Shown: in pieces, positions 6,892-16,661 of the stretch
Layout of the letters: each line of letters opens with the position of its first letter
How positions within the stretch are numbered: position 1 is the first letter of the stretch
Source: a virus
Direction: 5' to 3' (one strand)
IMG/VR virus record: IMGVR_UViG_3300025099_000137
Span: 1 to 24,243 of that record
DNA length: 24,243 bases
Made by a program: the position numbers and the translations under genes
Notes under the pieces: model-generated
What the model saw: only the letters and a program-made list of their open reading frames with translations
What the model was told of the DNA's origin: nothing
The model's database searches: none

Positions 6892-9800
6892 TTAAATGGA
6901 AAATGGATTATAGTCATCTGCTTTTGCATTACCGCGCCACAAGTCTTCTACTTTTTCTGCAGTTGGGCCTAATCCAGCTACAAACCAAGAGTTTCCATAT
7001 TTATCAGCTTCTAACATTGGAACTACTAAACCAAAAGCCCCAAACACACCACTTCGATCTAGTATTTCTAAAAAATATTGTCCCCAAGGCATGTTATCAG
7101 AACGGAATACAGACGCGTCTCCACCCCTGCCTAAGTATTTAATAAACTCTCTTATTTCTAAACCTAAAGCTGTTAATGGCAACAAAGTTACTGCACCCAA
7201 AACTAAAGGAACTGCTGCGCCAGGAAGAGACCCGTTTTGTGCAAACCGATTTTTAGTCTCTCTTATAGCACCACCAATGATGTTTTTGCCATATGCATAA
7301 AAGAAAGATTTAAGCTGCCAAATTAAAGCTGTGTAGGGATTTGAAGCCCAAACGGGTCTTTCAGCCGCACTTGGTCTAACAATAGATTCTTCTACAAACC
7401 TACCAATAGCTGCTTTTATTTTAGCGCCTTCTGGACCAGAAAAATCTCGTTTGTTTTCTGATTTACTCCACGCTTCTACTTCTGCTCGCGTAAGATCTAA
7501 TTCTTTTAAGTATCTATTACTGTTTGCATCATTAGTTTTAGCCAAATTAATTAAAAATTGTTCGCCCATACCAGCAGCAAATATTCTTGTAAATTTAGTA
7601 AAGAAATCTAAAGCAGTTATCTTAAAAAACTTGTTTGCTAAATATTTAGTTTCTTTTGTCATGAAACCTAATTCAGCAGCATTAATATACATAGTCTCTA
7701 ACGAGTCATGTGTAATAACCCCTAAATCTTTTGCAAATTGTTCTGCAGCTTCTCGGTTTTTAAGATAATACTTTACTTGATCCATTGTTTGACCAAAGTT
7801 GTTCATGCCTTTACTACGTAAAGTGGGCCCTGCTAAATCTGGTAAGGATGCTAAAGTAGTAAAAGTTAAAAGTGTAACCATGTTAGTCAAAAGACCCCAA
7901 CTGTTTACCTGTCTAGCCCAACCTGACATGCCGAGTCCAACTCGTCCAAGCATAGCTTCCATCGCTCGACGGGCGCCTCGCCTATCATTAACATCCTCTA
8001 TTCTAGAAAGAAGAACTTCTGTGGCTTTCCAACCAGTTAAATCCTTAGTAAGACTTGGGCCTTCATCAAACGCAGCTAGTTTAGAAGATTCAGAATCAAT
8101 AGGACCTACAATTATATTTGCTGCATCTTCCCCCAATTGATCTTTAATATTGAACCAGTCTTGTTCTGTTGCGGTTACTCTAGCTCGTTTATCATATTCA
8201 ACTCTTTTTACTGTATCTTCTATATAAGCTTTAAGGCTATAAGCCGCTGGATTAAGAAGTTCTATGTCTTTTGATCCTTCGGGATTTATTTCCCCTTGTT
8301 CATTAAGGCCCCGCCTTGCCGCTTCAGTTGGTATCTTTTTAAAATATTTAACCCTTGCTTGGTTCATACCAAGAGATAAAGTAGAAATGCCATTGTCAGT
8401 TTTTGCAACTGCTTCATTGTCTTCGTCTGTTTCTAGCCAAGACTCAACATAAGACTCCCAATTTTTGTAAGTGGTGCCTTGCCCATCAGTTATGTTTTGT
8501 ACATCTGGATTATATTTTCGTAAGAGCTTTGCCATTATTGCTCTTTTTTCAGGGCTTTGTCGCAGCTCTGCTAAACTCCATTTTCTTGGGAAGAAGTCTG
8601 GAAGTTTTAAAACACCTTCTAAATTACCATCAATATAAGTATCATAAAACTCGCTTAAAAACTCTCTCATTTTTTGTGCTTCTGGACTAAGTTCAGCTGT
8701 AGGTGTACTAGCTTCCGCTTCTTCTGCAATTCTAGTTAAAGCTTCCATGTTAGGCTCGCCATTTTTCTTCTTTTCTACCAAACTATAAATATCATTTAGT
8801 TTTTGATTTATAACTAAAATACGAACATTTATATATCCACTTTTATCTTCGCTTTGTGATTCCGAATACATAATTGCTGCAAGAGCGGGGCTTATCTCTT
8901 TTAAATAACCATGCGCAGTTTTAAACACATAATTTAAAGACACATGTTTTTTATCTTTTGGTAACAAGGGTAGAGGGGCCCTTAACAATGCTTCTACCTG
9001 ACGTTTTATAAAGAATAACGCTTGTTTAGATACGCCTTTTGGAGTATCTACGGTTTGTTCCATTACATCTAAAACTCTATAAACTTCTGCTTTTTGCGCT
9101 CTGGTAAAACTATTAAAAGTGGCATTTCCTGGTGGAGAAATGTTAGCGATTTTTATAACATCATCCATGTAACTTGCAAAATCGGAATCTAAAGTAAATC
9201 TACCTTTTGCTTGCTTGTTAACTACATCAAAGAAATCTTTTAGCCTTTGCACAATACGTTTAAAGTAAGACTGTACAAAGTTAGTGGCTTTTTGATCTGG
9301 ATCAAATGCATACACTGCATATTGATCTGCATACCATTCTTCAAAACCAAATTTACCATCATATTTTGTACTGCCTTGTTCTTGCAGCGCTTTTCTTGCT
9401 TTAGCAAAAGCCTTATCTAATTTTTGTCTTACTGAAGGAATTGCTAAAGAACGTTCTAATTCTTGCTTGTACACGCCGTGACCTATTTCATGCCCCAACG
9501 CCCTAAGCATAAATGCAAACTGTTCGTTTGTTGGTTTTTGCTGCAAGTTTAAAATGATGACATCCCCTTGCGCACCAAACTGTACTATCCGAGCAGGTTT
9601 TCCTGTTTTACGCATATCCTCTTTTATGTTCTCTACAATCCATTTAGAACTACGGCTAACGCCATTATCATCTACATAAACATTATTAAACTCACTGCCA
9701 AGAACAATTTCATCGTCAAGCGAAATAATACGTAAAGTTCGACCATATTTTAGTTTGCTATTAATAGCGTTTAAAAGAATATCAACTATAGAGACCCCTT

Positions 9801-12800
9801 TAGCCCCAGCAACAGGGCCAAACAAGTCTTCTCGTTTAAAGTAATCTTTGACTCTTTGAGTTGCTGAAGTTTTTTTGTTTTCTACACCCTGTTGTTTTTG
9901 AGTACTTAAATATGTTTTTCCTAATTTTTGTGAATTAGCGTTTAAAACATTTATGTGTGCGTCATAACCAAACTCATCTCTTATACCACCCGCTTGCATT
10001 TGGTCTATTTCGTTTGCTTCTACGTCTATTGTTTCATTTAAAGAAGCTGCTTCGCTGTCTGTAAAAATACCCTCTTCTCGAGCAATATCTTGTAGGTATT
10101 CTTGGAATTGTTTTAAATATTCGCGTTCTGATAAAAAAACTTTTTTTGTAGGCCCTACAAAATAATAAAAAGGTTTTTTAATAGTTTTTGTTTCCCCTTT
10201 TTTAGTCGTTCCTTTTTTTTCTAAAGGTACTACATCTTGAAAACCTCTTGCTTTCTTGAACTCTTTTTCAAAATCAGCTCTTGTGTATCCTTCATACCGA
10301 CTAAAAGGTTTTTCTCGGTTAAGGTTTGACTCGTCAGCTATAAAAACTCTTTCTTGGCGGCGGACTTTCATATCAGCCCCCGTAACAATATTTTGCACTG
10401 TGTTTGCGCCTGAAGTTGTTCGTTCTGTTTTAAAAATAGGCTCCCCCGCGTTATTTAGTTTTGGAATAGGGTTACCTTTATTATCTACTTTGTTTTTTCC
10501 ATCTTTATTTTTTTCGTAAACTGGAACCTGTTGTTCTAGTGTGTTTCCACTACCTATATCAAAAGCCACCTGTTCTGATGTCCCTTCTAAGCCCGTTAAA
10601 GAGCCTACAATTTGTTTTACGTCAGAATTAATAATGGTGTTCAGTGCCTTATTACTAACACGGGCTTTTTTTATTGGCACTCCAACCTCAACAGAACCCG
10701 CTTTGTTTATAACAAACTTATCACCTTGTTTTTTAAAACTGCTTATTTTAACTGCATTTACTTCTGCGTCAGTCATGCTAGCAACTCTTTTGCCTTTGTA
10801 CTCTATTGGTTGATTTAATTGTTCGGCTATTCCAATTAAATCTTTAAAACCCTGTCTGTTCCTTTCTGCAGGAGATAAAGAAGAAGACACTTCGCTGCTG
10901 TCAGCTGCATATACTGCGTAGTTAATAAGAGTGATAATATCTACAGATTCTCCGTTTATAGTAAAAGCCCGTGCTTCTGGAGAACTGTTTACTTCTTCCC
11001 TTTGTTGTCTATAAGATGCTTCTTTAGCTCTTTGTACTGCTTTGTCAAAATCAGCTTGTTCTTGGCTTAAATCTGCAATAATAGAATAAGCGAATTCTCC
11101 TTTTATTGGTTTACCTTCTTTATCTACAGCTGGAACTTTTGATAATATAAAATTAGATTTGTCATCCCTGTTTTTTAATCTAGTAAACTCGTTTAGTTTA
11201 CCTTTAGGTACATCATCTATTCTTTGTACTCCGTTCTCGTACGACGTCCAAAAAGACCTTTCTCTGTCATCGTCTAAAGAATTTAAAAAGTTAGTTTTTT
11301 CTTCTGGAGAAGGTTTTTGTTTATCCCCAATAGTTTTGTTTTTGTAACTAGAAGGTGTTAAAGCAGGTTCGGCTAATACTTGTGTATTGACTTCTGGGCT
11401 AACTGTTAAGTTACCACCTTCAAACGCATCAGCTAAAGTTCTACCAAAATTTGTCTCTGTTTCATCCCCAGCTGTTTCATAAGTAGGATCATCGTCTTCT
11501 ACTACGTCTTTAACAGTTGCTTTTTCTGGGCCTTTTGGTTTTATACGAGCTTGCTTTTCTTTTAAAGCATCTTCTTTGGTCATTTCGTCAATCGTAACTT
11601 CGCCATCATCAAACTCTTGTTGGTAAAGATCATAAGCATTTTTTGATGCAACGGCTTTACCTGCTTTGTTTGTAGATTGAGTAAAGACATGATTATTGTC
11701 TTTGTCTTTTACTACTATAGCTAAATCATGAGAAGAATCTTGGGGTTGGCTAAACTGTAGTATTTGTTGTTTTGTTTCGTTTGTAAGCCCATTTTCTTCA
11801 ATAAATTGAATAAGGTCTTTGTCTGTTGCTTTTACAATTGCAGCAGCTCCATCTTTTTCTACAACTTGGAGATCCGGACCTTTAGCATCCGGTCTATACT
11901 GATTTACTATAAAAGCTTCTGCTTGGTCTGCAGTTGTGTCTTCTAAAATAACTGCGTTTCTAGCTGAATTAGGGGCTACAAGATCATTTAATTGTGCAAG
12001 TATATCCTCGTCAGGTTCTACTTGAGTTCGGCTAGCATTTATTGTTTCGGCATCTTCCTGGCTCATTGTATCAGCTTGTACTTCTCTACCAGTAGCTAGT
12101 AAATTGTAGGCTTTAGATATAACACTTGCAGGAGCTGCTCTAGCACCACCGGCAAACCCCCCAACAAAAGCTGATTCCATTGCACGCATTTTTGCTTCTT
12201 GTTCTGAATAATCAGGATCGATTGCAAATCTTTGTGCAATTAACGCGCCCTCTTGTAAAGTTTCAGTTGCACTTTCTACTACAAAACTTTGCCCAGATTT
12301 TATAGCTACAGCTTTAGCAAGCTCTTTCATAAATGTACCTGCAGCCATATCTCCAGCAACTGCATCTTTTAAAGCCATTTTTGTCATGCCCCTAAAGAAA
12401 AGACCTTCAGATAAGGTACCAAGTAGGGCTTGTGGAATACCTAATAGTGCAGCCATCTCTGCTTCTTCTTTTGTTAGCTCAAAGCCAGCATCATCAAATT
12501 CTTTCAAGGCTTGTGACGAACCTACTACGTACTCTTGGCCAAATGCGCCTACGCCTATTCCAACTTTAGTAGCTGTTGCACTTGTATAAGTTTTAGCAGC
12601 CCTTGCTGCGTCGTATCCATTTTCAAGAAATTCTGCTTCTGCAACGGTTAATTTAATATTGTTGTCTTTTTTCTTAACAATATTATTAAATTTCTTTTTT
12701 AAAAAAGCTCGACTAACTCCAGTTAAAGACCCTTTTCCAAGGTTAGCTACGATACCGCCCGTGCCTGCAGATACAACAGACGTAACTACCATAGGGGTAA

Positions 12801-13683
12801 AAGAACCTACTCCTTTTAATACCTGTTCTACAAAACCATCAAACGTAGGCGCATCATAAAATTCTTGAAAAGCTCCCATTTGACTAAGTATTTCTGAAGC
12901 GCTGTCATCTAAAATTTTAGCTTTACCTAATTTAACACGTGCTGCCTCATCATTACCGGTTAATAAATTTGCAATAGCACCAAAAGTGTATACGTCAGAC
13001 TCAAACTGTTTGCCACCGGCTTTAACAGCTTCTGTAAAAGTTTCGCCACGGCTTAATTTTCCTTGCGCATCACCCAGGCCTTCAATTTTTTCTCCGGCAA
13101 AAAGACCTTTAACAGCGTCGGTTTCTCTACTAGCTGAAGCAAAAAGACCCGCTATACTAATAGGTTGTGGTGTTGAAGCCGGAGCTACTGTTGGGTCTGC
13201 TTGAGTGGTTGGTGGTTCTATAGGGTCTGGTTGGTTTGTTTGAAGCTGTTGCAAAGCCGCTTGAAAATTTTGTACTCGCACAGGTGTTTGATCATTCCAA
13301 TCAGAATTTGCAGCTTCAATTGCAGCCCCACTAAAATTACCCTGTTGCATTAAGCCCCAAGTACCGTCGTGTTCTTTGTACCAGTTAGTTCCTAGTTGAA
13401 AGTTTACTTCCCCAAGAGCATCAACAAAGTTACTATCACCACCTTGACCTAGCTGGTCTGCTTGTGCTTTTGCAGCTGTATAAGCTTTGGTGGAGTCTTG
13501 ATCTAACCATTGACTAATAAGTTTGTCATCTATAATGTCGCCTTCTTTATATAGACCAAGCTCTTCATCTGTTAACCTATGTCCAACTCCAGCTGTTAAT
13601 ACACCTAAACTGTCTCGGTAGACGTCATTTCTATAGCCTTCGTTGGTTTTTAAATTGTTAAGGAAATTAGCAGAAACTGACAC
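6892..13683 (-). CDS. Giant internal virion/ejection protein with lysozyme and metallopeptidase domains
   Basis: A 2263-residue protein, over a quarter of the window, at the place of T7 gene 16 (whose product is about 1318 aa). Residues 5-147 are a T4-type lysozyme domain with E15, D24 and T30 at the T4 spacing (E11/D20/T26). A Pro/Thr linker (about 148-175) and a Gly-rich, mildly hydrophobic stretch (about 290-316) follow. Residues 1398-1402 read HEIGH, with E1448/E1449 in FEEWYAD downstream, a zinc metallopeptidase pattern. Hydrophobic segments lie near 1925-1955 and 2155-2184. The region around VRPSAAERPVWASNPY resembles modules I associate with large multidomain phage proteins. The start is GTG at 13681-13683, 7 bp after the previous stop, with GGTAGG nearby. 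It probably enters or crosses the envelope at DNA ejection and cuts peptidoglycan. That role is inferred. Confidence 0.85.
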   Translation of the reverse strand: MSVSANFLNNLKTNEGYRNDVYRDSLGVLTAGVGHRLTDEELGLYKEGDIIDDKLISQWLDQDSTKAYTAAKAQADQLGQGGDSNFVDALGEVNFQLGTNWYKEHDGTWGLMQQGNFSGAAIEAANSDWNDQTPVRVQNFQAALQQLQTNQPDPIEPPTTQADPTVAPASTPQPISIAGLFASASRETDAVKGLFAGEKIEGLGDAQGKLSRGETFTEAVKAGGKQFESDVYTFGAIANLLTGNDEAARVKLGKAKILDDSASEILSQMGAFQEFYDAPTFDGFVEQVLKGVGSFTPMVVTSVVSAGTGGIVANLGKGSLTGVSRAFLKKKFNNIVKKKDNNIKLTVAEAEFLENGYDAARAAKTYTSATATKVGIGVGAFGQEYVVGSSQALKEFDDAGFELTKEEAEMAALLGIPQALLGTLSEGLFFRGMTKMALKDAVAGDMAAGTFMKELAKAVAIKSGQSFVVESATETLQEGALIAQRFAIDPDYSEQEAKMRAMESAFVGGFAGGARAAPASVISKAYNLLATGREVQADTMSQEDAETINASRTQVEPDEDILAQLNDLVAPNSARNAVILEDTTADQAEAFIVNQYRPDAKGPDLQVVEKDGAAAIVKATDKDLIQFIEENGLTNETKQQILQFSQPQDSSHDLAIVVKDKDNNHVFTQSTNKAGKAVASKNAYDLYQQEFDDGEVTIDEMTKEDALKEKQARIKPKGPEKATVKDVVEDDDPTYETAGDETETNFGRTLADAFEGGNLTVSPEVNTQVLAEPALTPSSYKNKTIGDKQKPSPEEKTNFLNSLDDDRERSFWTSYENGVQRIDDVPKGKLNEFTRLKNRDDKSNFILSKVPAVDKEGKPIKGEFAYSIIADLSQEQADFDKAVQRAKEASYRQQREEVNSSPEARAFTINGESVDIITLINYAVYAADSSEVSSSLSPAERNRQGFKDLIGIAEQLNQPIEYKGKRVASMTDAEVNAVKISSFKKQGDKFVINKAGSVEVGVPIKKARVSNKALNTIINSDVKQIVGSLTGLEGTSEQVAFDIGSGNTLEQQVPVYEKNKDGKNKVDNKGNPIPKLNNAGEPIFKTERTTSGANTVQNIVTGADMKVRRQERVFIADESNLNREKPFSRYEGYTRADFEKEFKKARGFQDVVPLEKKGTTKKGETKTIKKPFYYFVGPTKKVFLSEREYLKQFQEYLQDIAREEGIFTDSEAASLNETIDVEANEIDQMQAGGIRDEFGYDAHINVLNANSQKLGKTYLSTQKQQGVENKKTSATQRVKDYFKREDLFGPVAGAKGVSIVDILLNAINSKLKYGRTLRIISLDDEIVLGSEFNNVYVDDNGVSRSSKWIVENIKEDMRKTGKPARIVQFGAQGDVIILNLQQKPTNEQFAFMLRALGHEIGHGVYKQELERSLAIPSVRQKLDKAFAKARKALQEQGSTKYDGKFGFEEWYADQYAVYAFDPDQKATNFVQSYFKRIVQRLKDFFDVVNKQAKGRFTLDSDFASYMDDVIKIANISPPGNATFNSFTRAQKAEVYRVLDVMEQTVDTPKGVSKQALFFIKRQVEALLRAPLPLLPKDKKHVSLNYVFKTAHGYLKEISPALAAIMYSESQSEDKSGYINVRILVINQKLNDIYSLVEKKKNGEPNMEALTRIAEEAEASTPTAELSPEAQKMREFLSEFYDTYIDGNLEGVLKLPDFFPRKWSLAELRQSPEKRAIMAKLLRKYNPDVQNITDGQGTTYKNWESYVESWLETDEDNEAVAKTDNGISTLSLGMNQARVKYFKKIPTEAARRGLNEQGEINPEGSKDIELLNPAAYSLKAYIEDTVKRVEYDKRARVTATEQDWFNIKDQLGEDAANIIVGPIDSESSKLAAFDEGPSLTKDLTGWKATEVLLSRIEDVNDRRGARRAMEAMLGRVGLGMSGWARQVNSWGLLTNMVTLLTFTTLASLPDLAGPTLRSKGMNNFGQTMDQVKYYLKNREAAEQFAKDLGVITHDSLETMYINAAELGFMTKETKYLANKFFKITALDFFTKFTRIFAAGMGEQFLINLAKTNDANSNRYLKELDLTRAEVEAWSKSENKRDFSGPEGAKIKAAIGRFVEESIVRPSAAERPVWASNPYTALIWQLKSFFYAYGKNIIGGAIRETKNRFAQNGSLPGAAVPLVLGAVTLLPLTALGLEIREFIKYLGRGGDASVFRSDNMPWGQYFLEILDRSGVFGAFGLVVPMLEADKYGNSWFVAGLGPTAEKVEDLWRGNAKADDYNPFSI
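9304..9666 (-). other. HEIGH zinc metallopeptidase-like domain
   Basis: This segment encodes about residues 1340-1460. The HExxH motif is H1398, E1399, H1402 (LGHEIGHGVY), within a helix preceded by a strand (DVIILNLQQ). A candidate third zinc ligand is E1448 or E1449 in GFEEWYADQYAVY, 46-47 residues on, as in gluzincin-type peptidases. The motif and the downstream Glu are both intact. The target could be the phage's own ejection proteins or a host protein; the sequence does not say. Confidence 0.7.
13243..13671 (-). other. T4-type (GH24-like) lysozyme domain
   Basis: This segment encodes residues 5-147 of the 2263-residue protein. E15, D24 and T30 are spaced +9 and +15, as E11, D20 and T26 are in T4 lysozyme, and GVGH follows the Thr as GIGH does in T4. 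It further contains DALGEVNFQLG and a Trp-rich end. All catalytic residues are present, so activity on peptidoglycan is expected. At the N-terminus of an ejection protein it most likely makes a local hole at infection rather than lysing the host at the end. Confidence 0.85.
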
Positions 13684-13690
13684 ACGCTAC

Positions 13691-16051
13691 CTACCCATTT
13701 TCCGCAATTGCGTTTTCCATAGCTTTATAGAACATGCCCATTCCAATAGCCCGTAGGTCTTTTTTTATTTGATTAGCACTTACTGTATTATTAGAGGAGG
13801 TCCCAAAACTAACAATTGCAGCGGGATCTGTAGTAACGTTTCCATCTACGTCATAAGCTCTAAAATTAGGTGTAAAGTTAAAACCCCCAGATTTTGGTCC
13901 TTCAGCAAATCCTAATGTTATAAGTTCTTGCCACCAGGTAGGTTCAGCTTCTATTTCATAGTATTTATCTAAAACGGTTAATCCTAACCCAAGAGCCGCC
14001 TTCATTTCTTGAGGGCTTTGTGTTTGCCCTTCAGCCGCCTGCACTAAAGTTGTTACCATAGTAGCAAGGTCTCCAAGATTTCCTGAATTAAGAACTAAAG
14101 GATCGTCTGTGTTTATGCCGAGTATTTCTTCACGGATGTTTAAAACCTGTTTTGTAACATCTCCGGGTTTAGCATACTCTGCTGCATCTTTAGATAGGTT
14201 TCTTAAAAGGGTTAGTTTAGCAATTTGATCACTTCTGTCTGCAGCTTGAGCCGCTGCAGCTTGAGGGGTTGTCATAGTCATGTCCCCCGTTTCAATCATA
14301 TTAATCATAGCTTTTGCAAAATTTCCATCTCGTTGTGAGTCTGGCATACCCGCTAAAAGTTCTGCAGCTAAAGTAACTCTCCTTGCTTTATCTAGTTCGG
14401 CAAAGTTACCGTTGTATTTTGTTATTACGCCCGCTATTGCTTCATCATCTTTTGCTGAATGATTTTTTCCCTGGACAGAATCAAGCAGTAATTTTGTAGC
14501 TGTTTGATTATCTCCCGTTTCAACTGCGTTAACCACTGCTTTAGTATCTACATTAAGGCCAGTGTTTTGTGCTGCGCTACTAATTACTTTTCGGTCTGCC
14601 GATTGAACAGGAGAAGCAAAAAAGTTTTTATCATCTACATACTTAGTAACAAAAGCATCTGGGTTTTGTACGAACTCATTATAAAGTTCGGGGTTGCCCT
14701 TTAGTTTGTCTATTAATTTATCCTCATTAGCTTTGTACCAATTAGCCTTTTTTTCTAAAACTGCATAATCTTCATCACTAATTGGATTTTCTGTATTGCT
14801 TTTTGCATCCGCTAATCGCCCCGCTGCAGTTACAGGCACTCCGCCCTCTAAGGTAGTACCCCGCGCTGTCATTTTTCCACCAAAATAATTTAAAATTTGA
14901 TCCTTTACTTTAGCTTTAAGGTTTCTGTTTGCTATTGTCTTATAATTTTCTATTGTTTTATCTCTAACATTTTTAGAGATGCGTGGAGTATTTGTTAATT
15001 GGTTATAAAGAGCTTCTGCATCGCCTGGACCCATGTAAAAATCTGTACCTAATTCTTGTCTTTGTGCATTGTACATAGTAGTCAAAACGCCTGCATACTT
15101 AGAAGGATCGACTACTGGAAAATCCTTAGCTGTTTCAGTTACTGAAGCTGGTGCAGGAGTCGGTGCAGGAGTCGGTGCAGGTGTAGTGCTCGTCTGTTGT
15201 CCTCCCTGTGTAAATTCTGTTGCAGTATTCATTGCATCTGCTACAGGTTGGCCCCCAACGCGTTTTTCATTTTCGTTTACTCTTTGTTCTATCTTTTGTT
15301 CAATGTCTACCCTATCAGAACTACCCCAAGGAATTTGAGTCATGGGTGCTAAATTAGATATAGCGGGGTTTCCACCACCTCCAATTTCAACATCTTTCGC
15401 ATATTCTTGAAATACAGTATTAAGGTCGCCCAAACTTAAACCAACTATAGATTGTTCTGCTGCTTCAGGGCCAAACTCAGTAATAATATCTCTAATGTCT
15501 TTTCCACCTACAGTCATAGGAGAAGAATAAGATTGTTTTCTAGCTTCACTATTAGTGCGAACGTATGGAACTATCTCCATTTCTCCAGTTTCAGCATTTT
15601 CTCTAATTGTAGAATTTTCGGGGTCAAACTGTTTGTTTGGGCCCAATAAAGCTGAGCCAAAACCCATTTCATTAAGTTTACGAAAGGTGCCTTTGTGCCC
15701 ATACATAGCTACATAATCACTTAAATTAGTGTCCCCAAGGCCAGAATACTTCTTGTTAGCAAAACCTGTACCAGGACCAGTGCCTTGATACCAAGCTTTA
15801 AACTGTTCATTGCTTTCAAACCCCGCGGGTTTGTTTTCTAAATCTGCAATGTTTCCGCCTTGGTCAATAATATTATTAATATTTAAAGCGTCTGCTTCTA
15901 AATCAGAATTAGCACTTTTAATAAATTTTGTAAAATCTGCGCCTTGTTGTTTAACAACGCCTTGATTAAATGTTGCGCCATCAATCTGCCTCTTCATAGA
16001 TGCATCTCTAGCGCGATTATAATTTCCTACTAAGTCAAATAATGATGCCAT
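13691..16051 (-). CDS. Large internal virion (ejection) protein, T7 gp15-like by position
   Basis: A 786-residue soluble, helix-rich protein with no signal peptide or membrane segment. Residues 1-275 look globular. A Pro-Ala linker (TPAPTPAPTPAPASV, about residues 287-301) separates them from a long mainly helical C-terminal region that ends KKDLRAIGMGMFYKAMENAIAENG. Its length (T7 gp15 is about 747 aa), its position before the giant lysozyme-bearing protein, and its low-hydrophobicity helical character support the role of a DNA-ejection protein carried inside the head. That role is inference from context; I see no diagnostic motif. It starts at ATG 16049-16051, 6 bp after the upstream stop and with only a weak ribosome site, so coupled translation is likely. 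It ends 7 bp before the GTG of the giant gene. Confidence 0.75.
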   Translation of the reverse strand: MASLFDLVGNYNRARDASMKRQIDGATFNQGVVKQQGADFTKFIKSANSDLEADALNINNIIDQGGNIADLENKPAGFESNEQFKAWYQGTGPGTGFANKKYSGLGDTNLSDYVAMYGHKGTFRKLNEMGFGSALLGPNKQFDPENSTIRENAETGEMEIVPYVRTNSEARKQSYSSPMTVGGKDIRDIITEFGPEAAEQSIVGLSLGDLNTVFQEYAKDVEIGGGGNPAISNLAPMTQIPWGSSDRVDIEQKIEQRVNENEKRVGGQPVADAMNTATEFTQGGQQTSTTPAPTPAPTPAPASVTETAKDFPVVDPSKYAGVLTTMYNAQRQELGTDFYMGPGDAEALYNQLTNTPRISKNVRDKTIENYKTIANRNLKAKVKDQILNYFGGKMTARGTTLEGGVPVTAAGRLADAKSNTENPISDEDYAVLEKKANWYKANEDKLIDKLKGNPELYNEFVQNPDAFVTKYVDDKNFFASPVQSADRKVISSAAQNTGLNVDTKAVVNAVETGDNQTATKLLLDSVQGKNHSAKDDEAIAGVITKYNGNFAELDKARRVTLAAELLAGMPDSQRDGNFAKAMINMIETGDMTMTTPQAAAAQAADRSDQIAKLTLLRNLSKDAAEYAKPGDVTKQVLNIREEILGINTDDPLVLNSGNLGDLATMVTTLVQAAEGQTQSPQEMKAALGLGLTVLDKYYEIEAEPTWWQELITLGFAEGPKSGGFNFTPNFRAYDVDGNVTTDPAAIVSFGTSSNNTVSANQIKKDLRAIGMGMFYKAMENAIAENG
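15150..15185 (-). repeat. 12-bp tandem repeat encoding a Pro-Ala linker
   Basis: Three tandem 12-bp units are present; on the plus strand the first two read GGTGCAGGAGTC and the third ends differently. They encode the TPAPTPAPTPAP linker of the 786-residue ejection protein. The near-identical copies suggest that slippage can alter the linker length. Confidence 0.85.
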
Positions 16052-16057
16052 AATCTT

Positions 16058-16657
16058 TTATATTAATTTTGCTAAACTAGAACCCAAGTTACCTAAAAAC
16101 CCATATTGAGATTTTTTAGCGGCGTTTCTACTTTTTTGATAAGCATTTTTTTTGTTAACAGAAGCCTGTCCATATTGTAAGAGCCCACCCAACACATTTG
16201 ATAAGTTCTGTGCCCCAAGAGTGTTACCTATCTGTAGCCTTATATCATTAAGCATTTCATCAGAACGCATCGCCATGTTTCTAGCGTTTGATATGTTTCT
16301 TTGTCCCGCAAAGTTTGCAAGTCTAGATTCTTCTCCAGCTTGAGCCGCATTAAATTGCACTCCATATCTACCCCTGTCTCTTTCAGCTTGCGCTAAGGCT
16401 CTTTCGTTTGCACTAACCGCCATATCTTCGCTTTCATCTACTGTGTCTATTGCAGTGGTTAAAATTCTTTCGGTTTGTGGGTTGTATTCCTCTACATTTT
16501 TTTCGTAAGCATCTATTGCCGCTTTTTGCGCTTGAAAGTCTACATCGTCACTATACGTACTACCACTAACTCTTCTGTTACCAGAAGTAGGCGTACTAAG
16601 TGCGGTTGGCTTGTAAAACCCAGGAGACGCAAACTTTTGTAAATAATCTTCTGCCAT
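16058..16657 (-). CDS. Small internal virion protein, T7 gp14-like by position
   Basis: This start is chosen at ATG 16655-16657 (MAEDYLQKFAS), giving 199 residues, close to T7 gp14 (about 196). A longer frame reaches 16714 but begins with TTG and overlaps the previous gene by 53 bp. The chosen ATG follows that gene's TAA by 4 bp and has GAGGTAGGG upstream. The N-terminal third is polar, and residues 60-165 are Ala/Gln/Asn-rich helices (ERALAQAERDRGRY, QRNISNARNMAMRSDEMLNDI). The C-terminus is basic and hydrophobic (KKSQYGFLGNLGSSLAKLI) and might touch a membrane. It precedes the 786- and 2263-residue ejection proteins as gene 14 precedes 15 and 16 in T7. The ejectosome role is inferred. Confidence 0.7.
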   Translation of the reverse strand: MAEDYLQKFASPGFYKPTALSTPTSGNRRVSGSTYSDDVDFQAQKAAIDAYEKNVEEYNPQTERILTTAIDTVDESEDMAVSANERALAQAERDRGRYGVQFNAAQAGEESRLANFAGQRNISNARNMAMRSDEMLNDIRLQIGNTLGAQNLSNVLGGLLQYGQASVNKKNAYQKSRNAAKKSQYGFLGNLGSSLAKLI

Positions 16658-16661
16658 TGGC

